DNA from: an uncultured Bacteroidales bacterium
Lineage (GTDB): Bacteria > Bacteroidota > Bacteroidia > Bacteroidales > WCHB1-69
DNA: 64,000 bases
Assembly: GCA_947169105.1 (NCBI GenBank)
Contig: CAMVOL010000010.1
Span: 1 to 64,000, forward strand
Direction of reading: 5' to 3'
Shown: positions 50,710 to 59,537 of the stretch, in pieces
Numbering within the stretch: position 1 is the first letter of the stretch
Layout of the letters: each line of letters opens with the position of its first letter
Position numbers and translations under genes: made by a program
The notes under the pieces: generated by a model
What the model was told of the DNA's origin: nothing
The model's database searches: none
Seen by the model: only the letters and a program-made list of their open reading frames with translations

Positions 50710-53004
50710 CTATTTCACCGGCCGGTTGTCCAGCAGCCGCACGGTTCCGTCGCCGTTGACCACATGTGTGTTTTCCTCTTGGAGCAGCAGATTGTCGATA
50801 TAGACGGGGTTATCCTTTTCACGGAGGCGGTTGCGGACGGACACTACGATACGGTCAGTGGCGGAAACATTCGGTATCCCGTAACCCACACGCGCCCATC
50901 CGTTGAAAACATGAGAAACGTACCCATCAAGGGCTGACTGATCGTGGTAGATTTTTCTGCCATCGGGTAAGAATCTTTCCACACGGTACTGGTAGTAGCC
51001 GGAGCGATTGTCAAGATAGTCGCTGAGGAGAAAGGAGACTACCACCGTACCTGAAAGGTTCGGGCAGCCGTCGTAAACAGTTTCCCAGAAAGTGACATAG
51101 TGCTCGGCAGCACCTTCACCAACAAAGGCGGTTTGGGTGGGCGTGTCATCAAAAGTGTGAAGGACGAAGCGTGCGGCGGAATCGCTACAAAAGATTCCAT
51201 GTGCTGTTTCATAAAGGGAACATGAATCGGCGAAAAGGGACATCTTTTTCTGAAATTCCGATTCATAACGGTGGAAATCAGCAATTTCCATTTTGTAAAA
51301 GTCGATGCCATTGGCAGAAAAGAGCGGTTCGGCATACTCCAGCAACTGTCGTTCCTCACCGCAAATCCACCCGTCGGTCGGGGCCGTCAGCAGAATCGGG
51401 CGTTGGTCGGGAAGGTCGGAAAGTACCGGGAACGAAAGGTACGGAGGTCTCACCAAGGCCAAGTTGTTGTAAACCTGCGCAATGACGGAACGGCTGGCAT
51501 TGATGGCGTGCATCGGCAGCCCCGTCTTGGCAGATAGGTAGAACGCCCGACCGAAATCCTCATTGGCAACGGTATGGGACAAATGCTCCGAACCGACACT
51601 GAAATAGGGCAACGGCAATAATGACTGATATTGAGACGCATCCAGTTGCTTGAGCCACTGGTTTTTAGGAAGCCGATTATCCACATCCGTAAAAATCGAA
51701 TTAGGGTTAACACAAACCCATCGAAACCAGTACAAAGTATAGATTCCCACCACATTCGCCACAAAAGCGGACACAATGAGCGTGGAAACAACCATCTTTC
51801 CAAAAGGGCGCAGGATCCTTATGTACTTGCCGGCGGCATAAACGGCAACGATATTCATCACAAAAAAGAACAGCCAGCCGAAACGGCCGAGAGCGCGGAG
51901 CTGCCCTATCGGGCCCAAATGGGCAAGGAAGCGCAAAGGGAACCACAACAACGGGATACCAAAGGAAAAGAGCAGTACGATCACCGAGGTCCAGAACATC
52001 AGATTGAGGAACTCGTGGTCCGTGACCCGCAACAATTCACCCCATTGTCGGTGACAAGCTTTTACAATGGTTTTTACCATGCCCACAATAAAGACCGCCA
52101 TTGCCACAAAGCCAATCCAGACCTGAGCTTCCCAACCGCATAAAAAAGGCAGATAGGCAAAATTTCCATTCGGGAAAAAAACACCTGCCAAACTGCCGCC
52201 GTATTTGTAAAAACCAGTCGGAAGCAAGGCACGCACACCGCCATTTCCGCCTGTCTGCACCAGCAAACCGAACAGAGCCATCGGCACCACCATCTGAAGA
52301 AGACACTGGCATACAGATTTCCAGATCGGCACTTCACCGCTCTTTTTTGAAAAGAGCAGATAAAGCCATACCATTGCCCATATCGCACCGATGAAGATGA
52401 TGTAATAGGGATGGGCCAGTATCGCAAAAAAGGCGAGAAGGGCAATCCATACGCAATAACAGGTTCTTCGTGTCATCCACCACTGGAAAAACAGGTAAAG
52501 GGCACAAGGAATGATGAAAAGATAGGCCAACGTAAGATGCGCTCCTATCCTCCCCATTTGTGGAGAGAAAAAGGTGATGGCCACGGCAGCACCAATGGCC
52601 AGCCACTCCGGCACTTTCAGTTCATGGAATATCAGATAAAGGAAAAGAGGACAAAGCAGAATGCTCACAACGAGCACCAGATTCATCAACAGCAGAGTGT
52701 ATTCGGAAAAATCGCCGATGCCTGCCCGGCGGAGCCATTGCAGCGGCGCCGACACAAACGTCTGGCAACCCGTATAGGTGGTTTCCTCCCCGTAAGGGTA
52801 GTTCATGCTTCCGCAATGATGGACCGAATTATCGTACTTTGCCTGCCAATAGGTGTTGAAGATATCTTTTTGGATGTCGCCGCCTCCGCCGAACATATTG
52901 GTTCTCAGATGCAGGAACGGCTCCGTCCCGAAAAGGGCGAGAAGCACCGCCGTCGATGCTACAAACGTCAGCAGAAGCCCGACGGCTTTCGGATGCCTTC
53001 TCAT
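50710..53004 (-). CDS. Large polytopic membrane protein, GT-C glycosyltransferase-like
   Basis: A 764-residue protein with about 11-12 membrane helices over residues 1-430 and a soluble C-terminal region of about 330. The first periplasmic loop (EPFLHLRTNMFGGGGDIQKD, then NYPYGE) resembles the acidic first loop of GT-C-fold glycosyltransferases and DUF6311-type proteins. The C-terminal half ends in a jelly-roll-like stretch (FLPDGRKIYHDQ; ARVGYGIPNVS). It overlaps the upstream GT2 gene by 4 bp, so the pair probably acts together: GT2 makes a lipid-linked sugar and this protein transfers it. Exact acceptor unknown. Confidence 0.7.
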   Translation of the reverse strand: MRRHPKAVGLLLTFVASTAVLLALFGTEPFLHLRTNMFGGGGDIQKDIFNTYWQAKYDNSVHHCGSMNYPYGEETTYTGCQTFVSAPLQWLRRAGIGDFSEYTLLLMNLVLVVSILLCPLFLYLIFHELKVPEWLAIGAAVAITFFSPQMGRIGAHLTLAYLFIIPCALYLFFQWWMTRRTCYCVWIALLAFFAILAHPYYIIFIGAIWAMVWLYLLFSKKSGEVPIWKSVCQCLLQMVVPMALFGLLVQTGGNGGVRALLPTGFYKYGGSLAGVFFPNGNFAYLPFLCGWEAQVWIGFVAMAVFIVGMVKTIVKACHRQWGELLRVTDHEFLNLMFWTSVIVLLFSFGIPLLWFPLRFLAHLGPIGQLRALGRFGWLFFFVMNIVAVYAAGKYIRILRPFGKMVVSTLIVSAFVANVVGIYTLYWFRWVCVNPNSIFTDVDNRLPKNQWLKQLDASQYQSLLPLPYFSVGSEHLSHTVANEDFGRAFYLSAKTGLPMHAINASRSVIAQVYNNLALVRPPYLSFPVLSDLPDQRPILLTAPTDGWICGEERQLLEYAEPLFSANGIDFYKMEIADFHRYESEFQKKMSLFADSCSLYETAHGIFCSDSAARFVLHTFDDTPTQTAFVGEGAAEHYVTFWETVYDGCPNLSGTVVVSFLLSDYLDNRSGYYQYRVERFLPDGRKIYHDQSALDGYVSHVFNGWARVGYGIPNVSATDRIVVSVRNRLREKDNPVYIDNLLLQEENTHVVNGDGTVRLLDNRPVK

Positions 53005-53933
53005 TCCACTACCTCCTTCACGATGTAAATGGGACGGCCTTTCACCTCATCGAAAATATAGCCGATGTATTGCCCGATGATGCCGATGACAAACATCTGG
53101 ATGCTGGCGAAGGCACTCATAAACACGACCAAGGTGGTATAGCCGGATACGGGGGTTTCGAAAATCCACATCACCAAGGAATAGATGATGAGTATCAAGC
53201 TGATAAGTCCAAAAAGGATGCCGGTGAAAATGCCTAGGCGCAAAGGGGCTTTTGAAAAGGAGGAGATGGCGGAAAAGGAGAGTTTCACCAACTTAAAAAA
53301 GGAGTATTTGCTGTGTCCTGCCTTGCGCTCCTCCGCCTTGTATTCGAGGGTGGTCTTGGGGAAACCCACCAATTGGACAATGCCGCGCAGGAAGCGGGTG
53401 CGTTCACGGAAATCGGTTTTCAGAACTGCCGCCACGCGCTTGGAAATCAGGAAGAAGTCGGAAGCGTTTTCCGCTAATTGAACGTCAGAAATCAGGTTTG
53501 TGAAGCGGTAAAAAAGCCGTGAGTTGCTCTTTTGGAGGAAGTTGGCATCGGCGCGGTCGGTGCGCACCATATTCACCACGTCGAAGCCGTCGCGCCAGCG
53601 GGCCAGCATCTCCGGGATTTTCGCCGGTGGGTGCTGCAAGTCGCTGTCAAGGCAAATCACCGCTTCCCCGCGGCTGTAGTCGATGCCGGCCAGCATCGCC
53701 GCCTCGTGTCCGAAATTTTTCGAAAAAGAGATGAGCCGCACATTGGGGTCTTCTTCTGCAATCGGATGCAAAATGTCACCGGAGCCGTCGGAGCTTCCGT
53801 CATCCACGAAAATCAGTTCGTAAGTCTCTGGCATCTGCCGCAGCACACGGGTCATTTCTTCGTATGCGTGACGAATCCCTTCCGCCTCATTATAAACAGA
53901 AACGACAACCGACAAAACAGGAGAATCTTCCAT
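53001..53933 (-). CDS. Polyprenyl-phosphate glycosyltransferase (GT2, GtrB/DPM-like)
   Basis: A 310-residue GT2 enzyme. LSVVVSVYNEAEGIRHAYEEM opens the fold; EDPNVRLISFSKNFGHEAAMLAGIDYS and the metal-binding DSDLQHPPAKIPEML near 95-110 are diagnostic, and two membrane helices close the protein (LGIFTGILFGLISLILIIYSL; TTLVVFMSAFASIQMFVIGII). Such enzymes load a sugar on undecaprenyl phosphate. It has its own promoter and is coupled to the polytopic protein downstream, as in O-antigen glucosylation (Gtr) clusters; no GtrA-like flippase is next to them. Confidence 0.92.
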   Translation of the reverse strand: MEDSPVLSVVVSVYNEAEGIRHAYEEMTRVLRQMPETYELIFVDDGSSDGSGDILHPIAEEDPNVRLISFSKNFGHEAAMLAGIDYSRGEAVICLDSDLQHPPAKIPEMLARWRDGFDVVNMVRTDRADANFLQKSNSRLFYRFTNLISDVQLAENASDFFLISKRVAAVLKTDFRERTRFLRGIVQLVGFPKTTLEYKAEERKAGHSKYSFFKLVKLSFSAISSFSKAPLRLGIFTGILFGLISLILIIYSLVMWIFETPVSGYTTLVVFMSAFASIQMFVIGIIGQYIGYIFDEVKGRPIYIVKEVVE

Positions 53934-53967
53934 ATTCCTATCTTTTTTATTAATAGAAAAGAGGCGG

Positions 53968-53975
53968 CAAAAATA
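53968..53975 (-). promoter_or_regulatory. -7 promoter element for the GT2 gene pair
   Basis: CAAAAATA is TATTTTTG on the minus strand, 35 nt before the ATG at 53933; the CAAGTT repeat starts 2-3 bp upstream, exactly as at hutU. Confidence 0.65.
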
Positions 53976-53977
53976 CG

Positions 53978-54043
53978 AATTAGTTCATCAAGTTCATCGG
54001 GTTTGTAAAGTTTATCACGTAGAGACACACGGCCGTGTGTCTC
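53978..54043. repeat. CAAGTT repeat plus perfect palindrome GAGACACACGGCCGTGTGTCTC
   Basis: AGTTCATCAAGTTCATCGGGTTTGTAAAGTTTATCACGTA runs into a 22-bp perfect palindrome at 54022-54043. The order and the ATTAGTTCATC junction next to a -7 element match 50602-50692. Confidence 0.75.
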
Positions 54044-54138
54044 AAAAAGAACCGTGTATTTTTAAATTTCACTGCACGTGCAATAAGTGACCGTTTTATT
54101 TCGTTAAAAAAATCACACAAAATCCAAAAGAAGTTTCT

Positions 54139-55098
54139 ATGAAGAAAATCTTATTCTTTTTCCTCATCAACATACTGTTGCTCAATATCTTTGCTCAAGA
54201 GCAGGAAACTTACCCACTCGATACCCTCAATACCAAGGACAAATACACCAAGGTGGTCCTTTTCAGCGATAATACGTGGACTTATTTGGAACTTGACCGT
54301 CCTGAAATAGACATGGACGCTTTGTCGGATCACTGGGATACGGAGGCCATCCATGCCTTCAAGGATGTGGAGATTGCCTCGCTGCCGGATACGGTATTGT
54401 TGACATTGGTGGACCAGAGCCATCCGTTCGTATTGCCTATCAAAGGATACGTCTATTCCCGTTACGGGTACCGGCGCAAGCGTCCGCACCGTGGCATTGA
54501 CATCCCGCTTAACACGGGTGATTCGGTACGTTCGGCGTTCAACGGTGTGGTGCGCGTGGCGGAAGGAAGCAGCAAAACCGGCGGCTACGGCAACCTCGTC
54601 ATCGTACGGCACGACAACGGTCTGGAGACTTACTATGGGCACCTTTCCAAGATTCTGGTCAAGGAGAATGAGCCGGTGCGAGCCGGTGAGGTGATTGGCT
54701 TGGGCGGCAGCACCGGACGGAGCACGGGGCCGCACCTCCACTTCGAGACCCGCTACATGGGCAAAGCCTTCGACCCCGAGCGTGTGGTGGATTGGCCCAA
54801 CAGCTGCCTGCGTGACACGTGCCTCACCATCCGCAAGAACTATTACAACATCAATTCCCGTTACGGACAGGCCGACCGGACTGTTGCACAAACCTCCTCC
54901 TCGCAGAGTTCGTCAAAAAGCACTGCCAGCACTTCCTCCAGTGGGTCCGGTTCGCCACAGTATTATACGGTACGGAAGGGCGACACACTCGGCAAGATTG
55001 CCGGCCGCTACCATACTACCGTCTCCAAACTGTGCAAGCTCAACAAAATTAAGGAGACCACCATTTTGCAAATCGGACGCAAATTGCGGGTACGGTAA
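54139..55098 (+). CDS. M23 peptidase with C-terminal LysM (second copy)
   Basis: A 319-residue exported peptidoglycan hydrolase. Signal peptide MKKILFFFLINILLLNIFAQ; an N-terminal segment with DKYTKVVLFSDNTWTYLEL, a small SH3-like stretch frequent in Bacteroidetes; M23 domain at about 105-215 with HRGIDIPL and HLHFETRY, zinc ligands intact; Ser/Thr linker (SSSQSSSKSTASTSSS); LysM at about 275-319. It shares its plan with 38099-38992 but differs in linker and N-terminus. DUF4271 follows after 9 bp. Confidence 0.92.
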   Translation: MKKILFFFLINILLLNIFAQEQETYPLDTLNTKDKYTKVVLFSDNTWTYLELDRPEIDMDALSDHWDTEAIHAFKDVEIASLPDTVLLTLVDQSHPFVLPIKGYVYSRYGYRRKRPHRGIDIPLNTGDSVRSAFNGVVRVAEGSSKTGGYGNLVIVRHDNGLETYYGHLSKILVKENEPVRAGEVIGLGGSTGRSTGPHLHFETRYMGKAFDPERVVDWPNSCLRDTCLTIRKNYYNINSRYGQADRTVAQTSSSQSSSKSTASTSSSGSGSPQYYTVRKGDTLGKIAGRYHTTVSKLCKLNKIKETTILQIGRKLRVR

Positions 55099-55107
55099 GC
55101 CAGAAAT

Positions 55108-55818
55108 ATGATAATTGGTTTTATATCAATATTTTCAAGAAACAACCCTGCCGCAATTTCGGACAGGATGGTTCCTATTTCCGCCTATGCCGACATCGCA
55201 ACCTTTGTGTTCTGTCTGGCGTTGTTGGTGCTGACCCTCAATGTGGCCAACAACCGCCGCAATTTCAAGGCCACTTTGCAGGCGTTGTTCCTACCCCGTG
55301 TGCGGTCACAGTTCTTCCGCGAAAGCAAGCTCTACAATGAATGGTGCTTTTACCTCGGTGCATTATTCAACATACTCATACAGAGCTTATTGGTTTTTTA
55401 TCTGATCGTACTATTGCTCCCCGCTTTTGCCAGCAGTATCAATCTGAAACTACTGTATGTCCTTTGCTTCGCTGCCGTGCTGTTCGACTTTTTCTTCAAA
55501 TGGGGAAACAGCACCCTCCTCGGCAAACTTTTCGAGTGCAGCAACGACGCGGCCATTTTCAACCACGGCAAATTTTTCTATCTTTCCGACAGCTCTGTCG
55601 TACTTCTGCCGATTTTGGCCATCGCCATTTACCTTGGCGCGCCCGCCGTCCTGTTTGTCTATCTGCCCCTCTTCCTCACAGCCTACGCAATGATGATCAT
55701 TCGCACCTTAACGTTAAAATCTTCCGCATTAAGTTTGTTTCAATTTTTTTTGTACTTTTGCACCCTTGAAATTTTACCCTATCTCGTTATCTTGAAATTG
55801 CTTGCAATGCTTAGATGA
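55108..55818 (+). CDS. DUF4271 membrane protein
   Basis: A 236-residue polytopic protein with about six helices, matching the DUF4271 family of Bacteroidetes (ATLQALFLPRVRSQFFRES; FDFFFKWGNSTLLGKLFECS, then PYLVILKLLAMLR). The Met at 55168 (MVPISAYADIATFVF) is an alternative start. In many Bacteroidetes it stands next to the uroporphyrinogen-III synthase gene, as here. No function is known. Confidence 0.8.
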   Translation: MIIGFISIFSRNNPAAISDRMVPISAYADIATFVFCLALLVLTLNVANNRRNFKATLQALFLPRVRSQFFRESKLYNEWCFYLGALFNILIQSLLVFYLIVLLLPAFASSINLKLLYVLCFAAVLFDFFFKWGNSTLLGKLFECSNDAAIFNHGKFFYLSDSSVVLLPILAIAIYLGAPAVLFVYLPLFLTAYAMMIIRTLTLKSSALSLFQFFLYFCTLEILPYLVILKLLAMLR

Positions 55819-55860
55819 ATAAGGTTTTCCGATAGTGAATGCAATTAATGTTTTTGCGCA

Positions 55861-56625
55861 ATGAAGATTAAAAATATCCTGATTTCCCAGAATCCGCCTG
55901 CCGATTTCGACAAGTCGCCCTACGCTGAATTGAAAAGAAAGTACAGTATCAATATCGACTTTTACAAATTCTTCCGGGTGGAGGCGCTTACATCCCGCGA
56001 GTTCCGTGAGGAGAAAATCAACATTCTCGACCACACGGCAGTCGTCTTCTCCAGCAAAAATACCGTTGATTACTTTTTCAGCCTTCTGAAAGACCTCCGC
56101 GTGGAGCTTCCGGAAGACACCAAGTATATCTGCACTACCGACGCCACGGCGTTCTACCTCCAGAACTACATCCAGTTCCGTAAGCGCAAGGTGTTCTTCA
56201 ACAAGAACAACGATCCGAAAGGTCTTTATGACCTCATCCTGAAAAATCAGGACTGCAAGTTCCTGATCCCCTGCGGCAGCGACATGCCCGCCACGGGTCT
56301 CGCCACCTTCTGCGACGAACACAACATCGCCTATACGCAGGCCGTGATCTTCAAAAACGTGCCCGCCAACCTCAAGGACGAGGTCGATATCTCAAAGTAT
56401 GACATGATCATCTTCTTCAGCCCGTCGGGAATCCAGTCGCTGAAACAGAACTTCCCCGATTTCGAGCAGGGCGAGGTGGCCTTCGGCGTCCTCGGCGATG
56501 CCGCGGCCAAGGCCGTCACCGACGCCGGTTTCACATTGCACGTGAAGGCCCCGACCAAAGAAGCCCCCTCCATCACCGCGGCAATGGATGTTTTCTTGAA
56601 GGAATATGCAACCAGAAGACGCTAA
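55861..56625 (+). CDS. hemD: Uroporphyrinogen-III synthase family protein
   Basis: A 254-residue HemD-type protein with two Rossmann-like lobes: KIKNILISQNPPADFDKSPY, TAVVFSSKNTVDYFFSLLKD in lobe one, and DISKYDMIIFFSPSGIQSLKQNFPDF near 175-200 in lobe two. The enzyme closes hydroxymethylbilane to uroporphyrinogen III. No other heme genes are adjacent, and in Bacteroidetes this DUF4271-linked paralogue may have diverged, so activity is inferred. rnpA overlaps its end by 20 bp. Confidence 0.85.
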   Translation: MKIKNILISQNPPADFDKSPYAELKRKYSINIDFYKFFRVEALTSREFREEKINILDHTAVVFSSKNTVDYFFSLLKDLRVELPEDTKYICTTDATAFYLQNYIQFRKRKVFFNKNNDPKGLYDLILKNQDCKFLIPCGSDMPATGLATFCDEHNIAYTQAVIFKNVPANLKDEVDISKYDMIIFFSPSGIQSLKQNFPDFEQGEVAFGVLGDAAAKAVTDAGFTLHVKAPTKEAPSITAAMDVFLKEYATRRR

Positions 56626-57019
56626 CAAACAGCATCTTACTTTCCTAAAAGAGGAACGCATCTGCTCCAAGCGGACCATTGAGCGGCTGCTTGACAAACA
56701 ACAGAAGGTTTTTGTCTATCCTTACAAGTGCTTTTACGACTTCACCCCCGTTTCCGACGAAGCGAGGGTGAACCGCATTTTGGTGAGCGTGCCAAAACGG
56801 TCGTTCAAGCACGCCGTGGACCGCAACCGTCTCAAACGTCTCACCCGTGAGGCATGGCGGCTTCACCACCGGCAAGAGTTCGACCCACACCTCCCCGACG
56901 GCATCCGCGCCGACTTGATGTTCTACTTTGTCGGGCGCGACCTTTTGCCTTATAATTCGATTGAAAGCAAAATAATTGAGATTCTTCATCGTTTAACAAA
57001 GGTTGCAGAATCACGATGA
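56606..57019 (+). CDS. rnpA: Ribonuclease P protein component
   Basis: A 137-residue RnpA, which helps the RNase P RNA trim tRNA 5' ends. [19 protein letters not shown] is the usual opening, and the RNR motif region reads [20 protein letters not shown] at about 72-90. The only ATG before the conserved start overlaps hemD by 20 bp. yidD follows with a 4-bp overlap, the standard rnpA-yidD pairing, but rpmH and dnaA are not nearby. Confidence 0.95.
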   Translation: MQPEDANKQHLTFLKEERICSKRTIERLLDKQQKVFVYPYKCFYDFTPVSDEARVNRILVSVPKRSFKHAVDRNRLKRLTREAWRLHHRQEFDPHLPDGIRADLMFYFVGRDLLPYNSIESKIIEILHRLTKVAESR

Positions 57020-57270
57020 AGCATTTTCTGAAAACCATCTGGAACTATTTGAAAAAAGGCCTTGCCGCCATCCTGATTGCCCTCATCAAGGTCTATCAGT
57101 GGACGTTGTCGCCCCTCATCGGACGCAGCTGCCGCTATACGCCCACCTGCTCCAATTATGGTCTGGAAGCGATACAGAAACACGGTCCCTTCAAAGGCTC
57201 GTGGCTCACCTTCAAGCGCGTCCTCTCCTGCAACCCATGGGGCGGCAGCGGCTACGACCCCGTTCCTTAA
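57016..57270 (+). CDS. yidD: Membrane protein insertion efficiency factor
   Basis: An 84-residue YidD (DUF37/UPF0161). [20 protein letters not shown] is followed by [20 protein letters not shown] and the C-terminal [13 protein letters not shown], with the conserved cysteines. It assists YidC-dependent membrane insertion. The ATGA overlap with rnpA shows coupling. It is followed by a short AAAATTGAAAAC repeat before the S41 peptidase gene. Confidence 0.95.
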   Translation: MKHFLKTIWNYLKKGLAAILIALIKVYQWTLSPLIGRSCRYTPTCSNYGLEAIQKHGPFKGSWLTFKRVLSCNPWGGSGYDPVP

Positions 57271-57301
57271 CTGAAAATTGAAAACTGAAAATTGAAAATT
57301 A
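57271..57301. repeat. CTGAAAATTGAAAACTGAAAATTGAAAATT simple repeat
   Basis: Alternating GAAAATT/GAAAACT units. The reverse complement of the same motif (TTTTCAATTTTCCG) occurs twice at about 3066-3102, overlapping the permease 3' end. Confidence 0.6.
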
Positions 57302-57306
57302 TATAA

Positions 57307-58950
57307 ATGAAACACATCAAACATATATTTGCCATCGTTGTTTTGTGCGGCGCGATGTTGGTGCCGGCCAAGGCCCAGAATGATTTTGAAATCGCCAAAA
57401 ATGTTGATATTTTCATCACGGTGCTGCGTGAGCTGAACGCCAAGTACGCCGACGAAATCACGCCGGGTGACCTCACCGAAACCGCCATCAACGCGATGTT
57501 GGAAAGCCTCGACCCCTACACCGTCTATTATCCCGAAAACAAGATTGAGGATGTGAAGATGATGACGGCGGGCCAGTACGGCGGAATAGGTGCCCTTATC
57601 CACCAACGTGACAAACAGGTGATTATATCCGAACTTTACGAAGGTTGGCCTGCACAGAAGTCGGGACTGCTGGCCGGCGACGTCATCCTGAAGATTGACG
57701 GGAAGACGACCGAAGGGAAAACATCCTCCGATGTCAGCGCCATCCTGAAGGGGCAGCCGGGCAGCACCCTCGCCATCGAGGTGTTCCGTCCCACCAAGAA
57801 CAAGAAGCTGTCGTTCAACATCAAACGTGAGGAGGTGAAACTTCCGAACCTCCCGTATTACGGGATGTTGGACAGCGAAATCGGCTACATCAAGCTCGAT
57901 CAGTTCACCGAAAATGCCGGCAAAGAGGTGAAGGATGCCTTCCTCGACCTCAAGAAGCAGGGAATGACCAAGCTGGTGTTCGACCTCCGCAACAACGGCG
58001 GCGGTCTGCTGCAGGAGGCCGTCAAGATCATGAACATCTTTGTGGATCAAGGGACTACGATTGTGACGACCAAGGGCAAGATTAAGGAGCAGAACAACAC
58101 GTTCCGCACGCCCGTCGCCGTCACCGACAAGGAGATACCGGTGGTGGTATTGGTGAACGAGATGAGTGCCTCTGCCTCCGAAATCGTGTCAGGTTCCTTC
58201 CAGGACCTCGACCGCGGCGTGATTGTCGGCAAGAAGACGTTTGGCAAGGGACTGGTACAGAACGTGGTGCCGCTCAGCTACAACTCCACGATGAAGATTA
58301 CGGTGTCAAAGTACTACATCCCCAGCGGCCGCTGCGTGCAGAACATCGACTATTTCGGCAAGGACTCCACCCAGAAGCCTGTCCACATCCCGGATTCGCT
58401 GGCGGTGGCATTCAAGACCAAGAACGGGCGTACGGTCTATGACAAGGGTGGTGTGGAACCCGACGTGACGACTCCCGACGTGGAGGCCAGCAACGTGCTG
58501 GTGTCGCTCGTGCTCAACAACCTCATCTTCGACTTCGCCAACCAGTACCACGCCGACCATGCGGAAATTCCGCCTGCGGCCGAATTCAAGGTGAACGACA
58601 ACCTCTACAACGAGTTCGTCAACTTCCTCAAGAACAAGGACTACCAGTACAAGACGGAAACCGAATACGTGCTGGAAGACATGAAGGAAGCGGCTGAAGC
58701 CGACCACTACTGGGAGAAAATCGAATCGCTTTGCAACGCCATCTCCGAGAAAATCAAGCAGGAAAAATCCGCTGACTTGCAAACCTATAAGAAGGAGATT
58801 GCCGAATACTTGGCTTCCGAGATTGCGGTTCGCTACTACTACCAGAAAGGCCGCATCTGCAGCCAGCTCTCCATCGACCCCGACATCGCCACGGCAAAGG
58901 AAATTCTGAACGACAACGCTCGCTACCGCTCGATTCTGAAGCTGAAGTAA
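57307..58950 (+). CDS. S41 family C-terminal processing peptidase
   Basis: A 547-residue CtpA-type protease. Signal peptide to about 23 (MLVPAKAQ); PDZ domain at about 90-170 (YGGIGALIHQRDKQVIISEL, then SGLLAGDVILKIDG); and the catalytic domain with LVFDLRNNGGGLLQEAV near 225, the Ser region VNEMSASASEIVSG at 284-296 and catalytic Lys in TFGKGLVQ near 314. It cleaves the C-termini of periplasmic proteins. The roughly 200 residues after the catalytic core are helical and typical of Bacteroidetes forms. Confidence 0.93.
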   Translation: MKHIKHIFAIVVLCGAMLVPAKAQNDFEIAKNVDIFITVLRELNAKYADEITPGDLTETAINAMLESLDPYTVYYPENKIEDVKMMTAGQYGGIGALIHQRDKQVIISELYEGWPAQKSGLLAGDVILKIDGKTTEGKTSSDVSAILKGQPGSTLAIEVFRPTKNKKLSFNIKREEVKLPNLPYYGMLDSEIGYIKLDQFTENAGKEVKDAFLDLKKQGMTKLVFDLRNNGGGLLQEAVKIMNIFVDQGTTIVTTKGKIKEQNNTFRTPVAVTDKEIPVVVLVNEMSASASEIVSGSFQDLDRGVIVGKKTFGKGLVQNVVPLSYNSTMKITVSKYYIPSGRCVQNIDYFGKDSTQKPVHIPDSLAVAFKTKNGRTVYDKGGVEPDVTTPDVEASNVLVSLVLNNLIFDFANQYHADHAEIPPAAEFKVNDNLYNEFVNFLKNKDYQYKTETEYVLEDMKEAAEADHYWEKIESLCNAISEKIKQEKSADLQTYKKEIAEYLASEIAVRYYYQKGRICSQLSIDPDIATAKEILNDNARYRSILKLK

Positions 58951-59480
58951 GGGAATCGCGTCCTTGCAGTTATAATTGTAGGCCGCGAATTACGGTGATT
59001 TTGCAAAAACAGTTAGTGACAAAATTATTGGTTTTGTCAGCCCCTAAATCGTGCATTTAACCTTCGGTTATGTTTGTCCATTTTCTTTGCTCGCGCCCAA
59101 AGAAAATAGACGAAAAGAAATGCGCTTTGCCGCTGCGCAAATTCCGGCTAAAATCGGAGTTCACTCACTAAACGGCGAAAACTTGCACCGCTCCACTCCG
59201 TTTCGCGCTGCTTCAAACAGTTCGCCGTTCTTCACGTTCGTTCGCACCGATTTCTTCACGCCTCCATTTGCAAGGCGGCGTGCGACTTCGGCACTGCACC
59301 ATATTTCAGAAAATGATGGTTTGCTTGCTTCACCTCGTAGAGGTGATATTTCAATAACCCCAGATAAGCGGAACGTACAGTGGAGCGCAATCTGGGGGCG
59401 AGGAGACCCCGTGTGGCAGCCCGCGGTACGGGCGGCAGATACGGAAGAACACTGCAGGTGATGCCGCGGAAAAGAAAATA
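58951..59480. other. Non-coding stretch, probable dispersed element remnant
   Basis: No convincing gene. The ORFs on both strands (59051-59461, 59161-59517) lack start signals, and their odd composition (SLNGENLHRSTPFRAASNSS) is of the kind I recall from spurious small proteins repeated through Bacteroidales genomes; this is memory, not a search. CCGCGAATTAC at about 58982 also occurs near 1007. Confidence 0.45.
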
Positions 59481-59513
59481 AGAGGGCGGACAAAACCTGC
59501 TTGCCCGCCCTCT
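59481..59513 (-). terminator. Terminator after the small lipoprotein gene
   Basis: AGAGGGCGG/CCGCCCTCT stem; the minus-strand side continues into TATTTTCTTTTCC. It begins 25 bp past the lipoprotein stop. Confidence 0.75.
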
Positions 59514-59537
59514 TCATAATTTGTTGTATTAAGTAAA

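Noticed and set aside
54022-54043. Perfect palindrome as a phage attachment or recombination site
   Set aside because: No integrase or mobile gene is near, and the analogous hairpin at 50643 shows it belongs to a repeat family.
59051-59461. 136-codon ORF as a gene
   Set aside because: Basic, low-complexity translation on one strand and an equally open frame on the other; more likely a non-coding repeat.
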